Shown here piece by piece: positions 9,793-18,800 of a stretch of 64,000 nucleotides of DNA. This stretch comes from Ruminococcus sp. (lineage in GTDB: Bacteria; Bacillota; Clostridia; Oscillospirales; Ruminococcaceae). Position 1 is the first letter of the stretch; each line of letters opens with the position of its first letter. The stretch is from assembly GCA_029060305.1 (NCBI GenBank), contig JAIDUG010000024.1, positions 1-64,000 on the forward strand, read 5' to 3'. The position numbers and the translations under genes are program-made. The notes below the pieces were generated by a model. The model was not told the DNA's origin. It saw only the letters and a program-made list of their open reading frames with translations, and ran no database searches.

Positions 9793-10269
9793 ATGGAAAA
9801 ATTAATAAAAGCTGTTGTTTCTGTTCTGCCGAAACCTTTGCAGGATATATATTACAAGTATGAGGAAAAATGGATGTATCTGCTTTTCGGAGGACTTACA
9901 ACGGTTATTTCGATTGTATCAAAGTTTATAATATTTGCTGTTATCCCTGATAATCCGAAGTGGGAGAATACAACAGGTGTTATAATATCATGGATACTTG
10001 CTGTAACGTTTGCATTTTTTACAAATAAAAAGTATGTTTTCAAGAGTGAAACGAAAACAAGAAAAGAGTTCTGGCAGACGTTTGTTTCATTCTATGGCGG
10101 TAGAGTTTCAACGCTTATTATGGAATGGGCTATATTTGCGATATTCTGCGACTGGTTGCATATGAATCAGAAAATAATTACACTTATAAGTCAGGTACTT
10201 ATTTTTGTTGCAAACTATATAATAAGTAAAGTTTTTGTATTCAAAAAGAAAGACGAGCAGGCAGAATGA
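9793..10269 (+). CDS. GtrA family membrane protein
   Basis: YLLFGGLTTVISIVSKFIIF...FFTNKKYVFKSETKTRKEF...ANYIISKVFVFKKK. Confidence 0.88.
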   Translation: MEKLIKAVVSVLPKPLQDIYYKYEEKWMYLLFGGLTTVISIVSKFIIFAVIPDNPKWENTTGVIISWILAVTFAFFTNKKYVFKSETKTRKEFWQTFVSFYGGRVSTLIMEWAIFAIFCDWLHMNQKIITLISQVLIFVANYIISKVFVFKKKDEQAE

Positions 10270-11252
10270 TTGTAAAAATAGGAAATATATCTGTCAGGAA
10301 AACTGCTGTGCTTGCACCAATGGCAGGAGTTGCAGACCGTGCGTATAGACTTATGTGTAAAAAATATGGTGCATCTTATCTTGTAAGCGAAATGGTTTCC
10401 GCAAAGGGAATATGTTACAGCGACAGAAAAACCGCTGAATTATGTACAGTCACCGACAAGGAAAGACCTATGGCTGTACAGCTTTTCGGAAGTGACCCCG
10501 ATTTTATGGCAGAGGCTGTTAAAATAGTTTTACAATACAGTCCGGACGTTATTGATATAAATATGGGGTGTCCTGTCCCGAAAGTAGTAAATACGGGAGC
10601 AGGTTCAGCACTCATGAAAGACGTGAAACTTGCTTCTGAAATTACCGAGTCCGCTGTAAAGTCTGCCGGAAACGTTCCTGTAACCGTGAAAATCCGTTCA
10701 GGATGGGATTCCGTACACATAAACGCTGTTGAAATGGCAAAGGCTCTTGAGGATTCCGGAGCATCTGCCGTAGCCGTCCACGGAAGAACAAGAGACCAGT
10801 TTTACAGCGGTAAGGCTGACCGGGATATTATCCGTCAGGTAAAAAATGCTGTGAATATTCCTGTAATCGCTAACGGAGATGTTACAGATGTTAAATCTTG
10901 CCTTGATATGTACGAAAGTACCGGTTGCGACCTTGTAATGATTGGTCGTGGAAGTTATGGAAATCCTTTTGTTTTTGAGGAGATAGACGCACATTTCAAC
11001 GGCAGGGAATATATTCCTCCGGACATTTCCGAAAAAATGCGTGTTATGCTTGAACATATCCGTCTTATAATAAGTATGAGCGAAAAAACGGAAGAGCTTG
11101 CAATGCACGAAGCACGCAAGCACGCCTCGTGGTATATGAATGGTTATTATGGTTCAGCTAAATTCCGTGGCAGATGTTATCAGTTGTCGTCGTATGCGGA
11201 GGCTGAAAAACTTGCGGAAGAATTTATATCATTACAGCTTTCAAGAGGATAA
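10266..11252 (+). CDS. dusB: tRNA-dihydrouridine synthase
   Basis: LAPMAGVADRAYR, DINMGCPVPKVV, AVAVHGRTRDQFYSG, VIANGDV, MIGRGSYGNPF. Confidence 0.95.
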   Translation: MIVKIGNISVRKTAVLAPMAGVADRAYRLMCKKYGASYLVSEMVSAKGICYSDRKTAELCTVTDKERPMAVQLFGSDPDFMAEAVKIVLQYSPDVIDINMGCPVPKVVNTGAGSALMKDVKLASEITESAVKSAGNVPVTVKIRSGWDSVHINAVEMAKALEDSGASAVAVHGRTRDQFYSGKADRDIIRQVKNAVNIPVIANGDVTDVKSCLDMYESTGCDLVMIGRGSYGNPFVFEEIDAHFNGREYIPPDISEKMRVMLEHIRLIISMSEKTEELAMHEARKHASWYMNGYYGSAKFRGRCYQLSSYAEAEKLAEEFISLQLSRG

Positions 11253-11519
11253 TTTATCATTTCGTAAAAAATGCACAATTTTTATACTTAAACTTTGTAT
11301 GAATGCCTAAAAATAGTGCAATAATAATTTATGGCATTTGTTTTGTGCCGAAAATACGTTGTTTTTGCATTTTGCAGGCGTGAAGTTTGCGGAAATTTAT
11401 GTCAGATTCTCAAAATTTGTTGAAAAAATGTAATTGCAAAATTCAAAATTATGTGTTATAATTGGAAAGGAGCAGAAAGCCTTATTAACGTACTGGTTTT
11501 CTGTAAGGAGATTTAAAAA

Positions 11520-12785
11520 ATGGATTTCAAAAAAATATGTTCGTTTTCAGCAGTTCTTGCCGTTATGTTTTCTTGTACGGCTTGCGGAAATCAGGTCGGT
11601 AAGGTCGGCGACAGCGGAGAGCTGGATTTTCCACCACCTGCTGAAACTACTACTCAGGCGACTACCGAAGAACCTACTACTGAACCGATTCCCGAAGATA
11701 AGAGGGTGCATGTGATTGCAGCAGGCGATAACCTTATACATTATTCGGTTTTCAAAAACGCTGAGGCAAATGCAGTCGGTCAGGAGGGCGTTAATTACGA
11801 CTTCAATCCCATTTATGCAAATGTGAAATATCTTGTCGAAGATGCTGATGTTGCTATTCTCAATCAGGAAACTATTATTTCTCAAAGCAATCCGATAAGA
11901 GGTGCGGACGGCGGTCAGCTTATTTTCAATTCACCGCCGGAAGTTGCAGACGCAGTTATTGACCTTGGTTTTGATGTTTTCACAATGGCTAATAATCATC
12001 TTCTTGATATGGGAGCTTCCGGTCTTGAGGAAAGTATAAATTTCTGGAATGAAAAAGCTGAACAGAATGACCTCACAATTCTTGGTGCATATCTCAGCGA
12101 GGAAGATTCCGAAAATATCCGTGTGCGTGAAGTAAACGGCGTTAAAATCGCTTTTCTTGCATATGCTGAACATATAAACGGTTTTTCGATTCCTGTCGAT
12201 TCGCCACTCAGGGTTATTATGAACTATGAAGAAGATGTTATTGAACGTCAGATTAAAAAGGCAAATGAAATTGCTGATGCTGTCATAGTTTCTGCACACT
12301 GGGGTGTTGAAGATACTCACGAAGTTTCCGAAGACAGAATTGAACTCGCTAACAAAATGGTAAACTGGGGTGCAGATGTTATTTTAGGCTGTCATACCCA
12401 TACCGCCGAAACTATGGAATGGATTCCTCGTGATGACGGTACAAAAGGTTTTGTCTATTATTCTATGGGCAATTTTATCTGCGCTCAGACCGATAATTTC
12501 AATCTTGTCGGTGAAATGCCCGATTTCGATATAGTAGTTGACGGTGTAACTGGTGAAACACGTCTTGAAGATGTTGGTGCTGTTCCTACTATCGTCCACT
12601 ACGACGACGGAAATTTTTCCAATATAAGAATTTATCCCTATAGTCAATATACTCCCGAACTTGCTGAAAGTCACGGACTGCCTTATGCGTTGCCGGCTGG
12701 TACTTATCCGCAGTTTGGTTGGGATATAGTAAATGATATTATAAACAACAATATTCCTGAAGAATTTAGAAAACTTGATAAATAG
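11520..12785 (+). CDS. CapA family lipoprotein (PGA_cap metallophosphatase-like)
   Basis: Lipobox FSCTACGN; AAGDNLIHYSVF, ANNHLLDMG, SAHWGVE, ILGCHTHT, YYSMGNFI. Confidence 0.88.
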   Translation: MDFKKICSFSAVLAVMFSCTACGNQVGKVGDSGELDFPPPAETTTQATTEEPTTEPIPEDKRVHVIAAGDNLIHYSVFKNAEANAVGQEGVNYDFNPIYANVKYLVEDADVAILNQETIISQSNPIRGADGGQLIFNSPPEVADAVIDLGFDVFTMANNHLLDMGASGLEESINFWNEKAEQNDLTILGAYLSEEDSENIRVREVNGVKIAFLAYAEHINGFSIPVDSPLRVIMNYEEDVIERQIKKANEIADAVIVSAHWGVEDTHEVSEDRIELANKMVNWGADVILGCHTHTAETMEWIPRDDGTKGFVYYSMGNFICAQTDNFNLVGEMPDFDIVVDGVTGETRLEDVGAVPTIVHYDDGNFSNIRIYPYSQYTPELAESHGLPYALPAGTYPQFGWDIVNDIINNNIPEEFRKLDK

Positions 12786-12913
12786 TTTAACTTATTAATA
12801 TAAATTTTATAATCTGCGACCGCATATCAGTCTCGAAAGTATACATTATTGTGCAAACTGTTCAAAAAAGTATATCTGTGTTTATATAAAATACCAAAAA
12901 GCTCATAAACCTA

Positions 12914-12942
12914 TTTACTTTTTTGCTGTCCTGTTATATAAT
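12914..12942 (+). promoter_or_regulatory. Putative sigma-A promoter for scaC
   Basis: TTTACT-17 bp-TATAAT. Confidence 0.65.
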
Positions 12943-12947
12943 GAATC

Positions 12948-13170
12948 TATGAATAAATATAACTTTGGATTCATATTTTCATCATGTCAGTGTGGTGAGT
13001 CTTAGCTCGACAGGCCACTGTCGGCAGAATGAGTTGTTGTGCAGGTTACTTTTTACGGCATATTGATTCTGCAGTTGACAGTAAATCCATCGTGGATTTA
13101 AGACACGATATAATTAAAGGGGCTTATGTTCCTTTGTTATATAACATTATTAAAGAAGGAGGAAAAACAA
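12948..13170 (+). promoter_or_regulatory. Long structured 5' leader upstream of scaC
   Basis: Hairpins TATGAAT/ATTCATA (12948-12975), CGACAG-GCCA-CTGTCG (13008-13023), TAAATCCA-TCG-TGGATTTA (13082-13100), AAAGG/CCTTT (13116-13135). Confidence 0.55.
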
Positions 13171-14013
13171 ATGAAGGCAAAAAAGATAGTCATCGGAGCA
13201 GTGGCAGCTACGATGCTCTCGCTTTCAGTCTGCTCGATTGCTCCTGTTTTCGCTGCCGGCGAAACAGTGCAGATATCCGTCAGTAAAGTAGAAGCTAAAG
13301 CAGGCGAAACATTTTCAGTTGATGTATCGTTGGCAAACGTACCATCTTCAGGCATTCAGTGCTGTGATTTTGCGCTTAAGTATGACAGTAGTCTGATAAA
13401 AGTTGATTCTGTAAAGGCAGGTGCACTTGCTGATACGGGAGCTACAAGTGCCGACCCGTCAGCTTCTCTGCTTTCAATTTTTGACAGCAGTATTAACAAT
13501 GACACGGGTATTACTTCGCTTATTTGGACAACAGCTCTTGACGATTCTTCGTACTGGATGAACGGAGATGGCGTTTTCTGTACTGTAACAGGTACTGTTT
13601 CCGCTGATGCAAAGGGAAGTATTCCTATTGAAATTGTTCCTACATCAAGAGATACTCACACAGGTTCGGGCGCCCCGAATGCAGTCGTAAGTGTAGGTTA
13701 TTTCGAAAATAAAGACATTATAAGGTACGATGTCAAAACTTCGGCAGGTGCAGTTACTGTTCCTGATAGTGGCAGTGGAACCACCTCTTCAGGCAATGGA
13801 AAATACAAAAAGGGTGACGCAAACTGTGACGGCGATGTAAACATTTCTGACGCTGTACTCATAATGCAGTCTATCTCTAATCCGGGAGAGTATAAAGTAT
13901 CTGAGCAGGGTGTAATTAATGGTGACGTTATCGGTAACGATTCCCTTACAAACATGGACGCTCTTGAAATCCAGAAATATACAGCTCATTTACCGTCAGC
14001 TCTTGACGAATAA
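13171..14013 (+). CDS. scaC: ScaC-like adaptor scaffoldin: signal peptide, cohesin, dockerin
   Basis: Cohesin VQISVSKVEAKAGETFSVDVSLANVPSSGIQCCDFALKYDSSLI; dockerin GDANCDGDVNISDAVLIMQSISNPGEYK...NMDALEIQKYTAHL; RBS aaggagg. Confidence 0.88.
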   Translation: MKAKKIVIGAVAATMLSLSVCSIAPVFAAGETVQISVSKVEAKAGETFSVDVSLANVPSSGIQCCDFALKYDSSLIKVDSVKAGALADTGATSADPSASLLSIFDSSINNDTGITSLIWTTALDDSSYWMNGDGVFCTVTGTVSADAKGSIPIEIVPTSRDTHTGSGAPNAVVSVGYFENKDIIRYDVKTSAGAVTVPDSGSGTTSSGNGKYKKGDANCDGDVNISDAVLIMQSISNPGEYKVSEQGVINGDVIGNDSLTNMDALEIQKYTAHLPSALDE

Positions 14014-14136
14014 TCTGTGATTCTGCTCTGTCGGAAGATTATCTGATTTGTCCCCCCATGTCAAAGGAATATAACCCCCCGAAATCTTTTAAGTATTAAA
14101 TTAGGTCAAACGACCTTAAGAAAGGAATTATTGCAA

Positions 14137-15831
14137 ATGAAAAAATTAGTTTCTGCAGCTACATCACTTGTAATGGCTGCAACAATGGTTGGTGCAGTTG
14201 CTCCTGTTGTAGCAGGTGCTGCTGACGCAAAGAAAGGTCTTACAATCCAGGCATATAAGGATGCTACATTAGCAGACGGCGTAACAGATAACGGCTCTAC
14301 TATTGAAGTTTCTGCTGACGCTGTAAAGGCTGGAGACGTTACAATTCCGGTTGGTGTATATCTCACTTCCGAAACTCCTGACCTTCTTACTATTGGTTAT
14401 ACTCTTACTGTAAATAGTGACAATGCTGCTGCAAAGAATATCACTCTTAAGGAATATACTGCTGCTGAAGACTTCTTCGCAGAAAATAAGAATTTTACAG
14501 GTGCTGACGGCACATCATTCGATACAAAGAAAGTAGTTGCTTTTGCTGGTTCATATAGCAAGAGAGCAGGTTATACAGCAGCAGGTGCAACTACATACAC
14601 TCCTGCTCCGAACGGTGTACCTGACTATAACACAACAAATGCTACTTTAGGTGTGGCATGGACTAATAATGGTAGCAGTTATACATGGTTCGGTGCAAAG
14701 TCCGACGATTTCCCGATTCAAGTATTTGACGTAACACTTCCTAAGGGTACTCCTGAGGGCGAATATGAATTGAGCTTCTTAGCAGATGCTATTTCACCTT
14801 ACGGACATCCAGTTTGCTTGCTCGAATCTACTACAAAGTATGACGCAGTTGAAAACAAGAACCTTGACCTTAACAACCTCACAATCAAGGTAGGCGATTC
14901 TGCTGAACCACCAAAAACAACAGCTACTACAGCAAAGGGCGACTCTTCTACAACAACTGTAACTACTGCAACTACTGCAACTACTGGAAGTACTTCATCA
15001 GGTCCTGACGTATCAGATGCAGAAGTCGTTCTCGACTTCATCAATCCTGATTCAGAAGACGGTTACTGGCGTGTTGACCCCGATGACGGTGTAGTATATG
15101 TTGATATGCATATCACAGGTAAAGATGACACTGTAAAGCCTACAGGTTTCACTATTGAATTTACTGCTGAGGGCGGTTTCGCATTCTCATTTGAAAAAGT
15201 TTCACCTGCACTTGCTGGCGTTTCTATGTCTGTAAATGGTCCAGACCAGGCTATTTCTTGTGGTTGTCCTCAGCCAGATGGTCATGGTACTCCAATCAGT
15301 GCTGACGATAATGTAATGGCTATGATTACACTCGAAGTTCCGGACGGCATTAAGGACGGTCTCTATGAGATTACTGCATCAAAGGTATACATTTCAAGAG
15401 ACGAAAAGGCTGGTCAGGGTCCGACATATTCAACTGCTGTAAGACCTGGTTACATAGCAATCGGTGATGTTGAGCCTCCAAAGACTACTACATCTTCTGC
15501 AACAACTGCAACAACAGCTGGCACAACAACAACTGCTGCAACAACAGCTTCTTCTGCAACAACAGCTTCTTCTGCAACAACAGCTTCAACAGGAGAGCAA
15601 GGTGGTACACCTCTCTACGGTGATACAAACTGTGACGGTGTTGTAAAGATTAACGACGTTGTTCTCCTTAACAAGTACCTCAACGACAACAAGTCTTATG
15701 CTATCACAGCACAGGGCAAACTCAATGCTGACTGCTACAATCCGAAGAACGGTGATGAGCTTACATCTGAAGACTCCGATGCTATTATCCAGAGCATTGT
15801 TCATCTCGTAGAACTTCCTGTTAAAAAGTAA
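14137..15831 (+). CDS. scaA: ScaA-like scaffoldin: signal peptide, uncharacterised/cohesin-like N-terminal module, one clear cohesin, dockerin
   Basis: Cohesin DAEVVLDFINPDSEDGYWRVDPDDG...PGYIAIGDV; dockerin GDTNCDGVVKINDVVLLNKYLND...SEDSDAIIQSIVHL; position 3' of scaC. Confidence 0.82.
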   Translation: MKKLVSAATSLVMAATMVGAVAPVVAGAADAKKGLTIQAYKDATLADGVTDNGSTIEVSADAVKAGDVTIPVGVYLTSETPDLLTIGYTLTVNSDNAAAKNITLKEYTAAEDFFAENKNFTGADGTSFDTKKVVAFAGSYSKRAGYTAAGATTYTPAPNGVPDYNTTNATLGVAWTNNGSSYTWFGAKSDDFPIQVFDVTLPKGTPEGEYELSFLADAISPYGHPVCLLESTTKYDAVENKNLDLNNLTIKVGDSAEPPKTTATTAKGDSSTTTVTTATTATTGSTSSGPDVSDAEVVLDFINPDSEDGYWRVDPDDGVVYVDMHITGKDDTVKPTGFTIEFTAEGGFAFSFEKVSPALAGVSMSVNGPDQAISCGCPQPDGHGTPISADDNVMAMITLEVPDGIKDGLYEITASKVYISRDEKAGQGPTYSTAVRPGYIAIGDVEPPKTTTSSATTATTAGTTTTAATTASSATTASSATTASTGEQGGTPLYGDTNCDGVVKINDVVLLNKYLNDNKSYAITAQGKLNADCYNPKNGDELTSEDSDAIIQSIVHLVELPVKK

Positions 15832-15880
15832 TTTAAAAAAGTAATATAACAGGGCAATTGCCCGGAAAGGAAATGCACAG

Positions 15881-18800
15881 ATGAAGAAACTGTTTTCCGC
15901 AGTTACATCTCTTGTCATGGCGGCAACGTTCGTGTCAAGTGCATTTACCTCATCTATTGTAGTTAGTGCTGCCGGCAGTGTTCCTGCCGTGCAGCCTAAT
16001 GTTAGTATGGGTGGAGTAAAAGGTGTGACTGCTAATAAAGCTGCATCAGATGCAGAAATCGTTCTTGATTTCAACAATCCTGATTCAGACGACGGTTACT
16101 GGCGTATTGACCCTGATGATGGAGTAGTATATGTTGATATGCACATCACAGGTAAAGATAATACTATAAAGCCTACAGGTTTCACTATTGACTTCGCTGT
16201 TGAGGGCGGTTTCAAATTCTCATTTGAAAAAATTTCACCTGCACTTGCTGGCGTTTCTATGTCTGTAAACGGTGCAGACCAGGCTATTTCTTGTGGTTGT
16301 CCTCAGCCAGACGGTCATGGTACTCCAATCAGCACTGACAATAATGTAATGACTATGATTACACTTGATGTCCCTGACGGTATTGCTGATGGTCTCTATG
16401 AGATTACTGCATCAAATGTATATATCTCAAGAGATGAAAAGACTGGTAATGGTCCGACATATTCAGTTGCTGTACAGCCTGGTTACATAGCAATCGGTGA
16501 TGTTGATACTCCACCTGCTACTACAACATCTGCAAGTCAGTCTGTTGCCACAACTGCTACAACTGCAACTACCACCACTAAAGTTAACATTCCACCAGAA
16601 ACGACTCAGACACAGGCTACTACTGTTTCGTCCTCAACCACTACTACCACCACAACTTACAAGCCTGCTGACGGAAACGCCGCATGGGTTATTCCAAAAG
16701 TTCATGCCAAGAAGGGCGAAAAAGTTACTCTTGACGTAATTGTCAATGGTGCTTCTGACCTCTCTGTAGCAGGTGCTCAGTTCAATATTTCAGCCGATTC
16801 TAAATTCGGAAAGCCCAGTGCAAAGGGCGGTTCTGCTTATGATTCAGCTCTGAAATATAATCCTGACAGAAATGAATACGCTTTCGGACAGGGTCAGGGC
16901 AAGGGTACAGTTGCAAAGGATGGAGATGTTATTCTCTCTGTTGAATACACTGTTCCGGCAGACATTACAGCCGGAGAGTATCCTGTTACATGGAGTGACC
17001 TCTTTGTAAGTGATACCAACGGTCTTGACATCACAAAGAATATCGAAAATATTAATGGTGCAATTATTATCGACGAAGAAATCGATGGTGAAATTGCATG
17101 GGATATTCCTGAAGTAAAAGCTAAGCCCGGCGCAACTGTTACTATGGACGTAGTAGTAAGCGATACTGCTAACGTTGCTATTCCTGTAGCAGGCGCACAT
17201 TTCAAGATTACTGCTGATACAGCTGAATTTGTTTCAGTCAGCGATTCTTCTGAGGCTTACAAATCAAAAATCGTTAATAACAAGGCAACTGACGAATTTG
17301 CATTCGCTGAGATTGCAGGTGACGGCGTTTCAGCTCCTAATGGTGCTAAGGTTCTCACACTTACTTATACAGCTCCTACAACTCCTGGTGAATATCCTGT
17401 AACATGGTCTGAGGCTTTCATCTCCGATACAAACGGTAATGAAATCACAAAGAATATTAAACTTCTTCCTGGTTCAATCACTGTTGAAGCTACTCAAGCT
17501 ATTGAAGGACAGGTTTCATGGGTAATTCCGGAAGTTGATGCAGAACCTGGCGAAACAGTTACTATGGAAGTAGTCGTTGACGGAAGTTCAGACCCTGGTC
17601 TCCCTGTAGCAGGCGCACAGTTTGTTATAAAGGCAGATTCACCTATCGTTTACGATAAGGCTACAGGTTCTGATGCTTACAACGCTACACTCGTTGAAAA
17701 CGCTAAGACAAATGAATACGCATTTGCTCAGGTTAACGGTGACGGTACTGCTGCTAAGGACGGTGACAAAGTTCTTGTGCTTACATATACTGTTCCGGAC
17801 GACTGTGCAGACGGCAAATATCCGGTAAAGTGGTCAGATGCTTTCATTTCTGATACAAACGGTAAGGACATTACTTCAAAAGTAAAACTCGTTGACGGTG
17901 CTATCAATATCAAGGCTAAACAACCTGCTTCCGGTGAAATCTCATGGGTAATTGATACAGTTGAAGCAGAACCTGGTGAGACAGTTACTGTAAACATGGT
18001 TGTAAAAGACGAAAAGGGTTCTAAACTTCCTGTAGGTGGCGCACAGTTCGTAATCAATGGAACAGACCCGATTGTTTATGACAAGTCAACAGGCACACCT
18101 TACGGAAATTCTCTTGTTGTAAATGACAAGACAAAAGAATATGCTTTCGCTAATGAAGCAGGTAAAGGCACTGCTGCCAATGACGGAGATAAGGTTGTTA
18201 CAATTACCTATATCGTTCCTGAAGATTGTGCAGACGGTGAATACCCTGTAACAATTTCAGACCTCTTCGTAAGTGACGCAAACGGTCTTGACATAACAAA
18301 GAACATCACAACAATTAATGGTGCTATTATTGTTAAGTCCAAGGCAACAACTACAACAACACGTGCAACAACTACAACAGCAGCTACTACAACAACATCA
18401 ACAACTACAACTACAGTTACAGCAGCTTCCGGTGAAATCATTTGGGAGATTGACAGAGTTGAAGCTGAACCTGGTGAAACAGTTACTGTAAACATGGTTG
18501 TTAAAGATGCAAACGACGAAAAACTTCCTGTAGGCGGTGCACAGTTCGTAATCAAGGGAACAGACCCGATTGCTTATGACAAGTCCACAGGTAAACCTTA
18601 CGGAAACGCTCTCGTAGCAAACGACAAGACAAATGAATATGCTTTCGCTAATGCTGACGGAAAAGGCGTTGCTGCTAAGGACGGAGACGTTGTAATCACA
18701 CTTACTTACATCGTTCCTGACGACTGTGCAGACGGTGAATATCCTGTAACAATTACAGACCTTTTCGCAAGTGACGCAAACGGTCTTGACATCACAAAGA

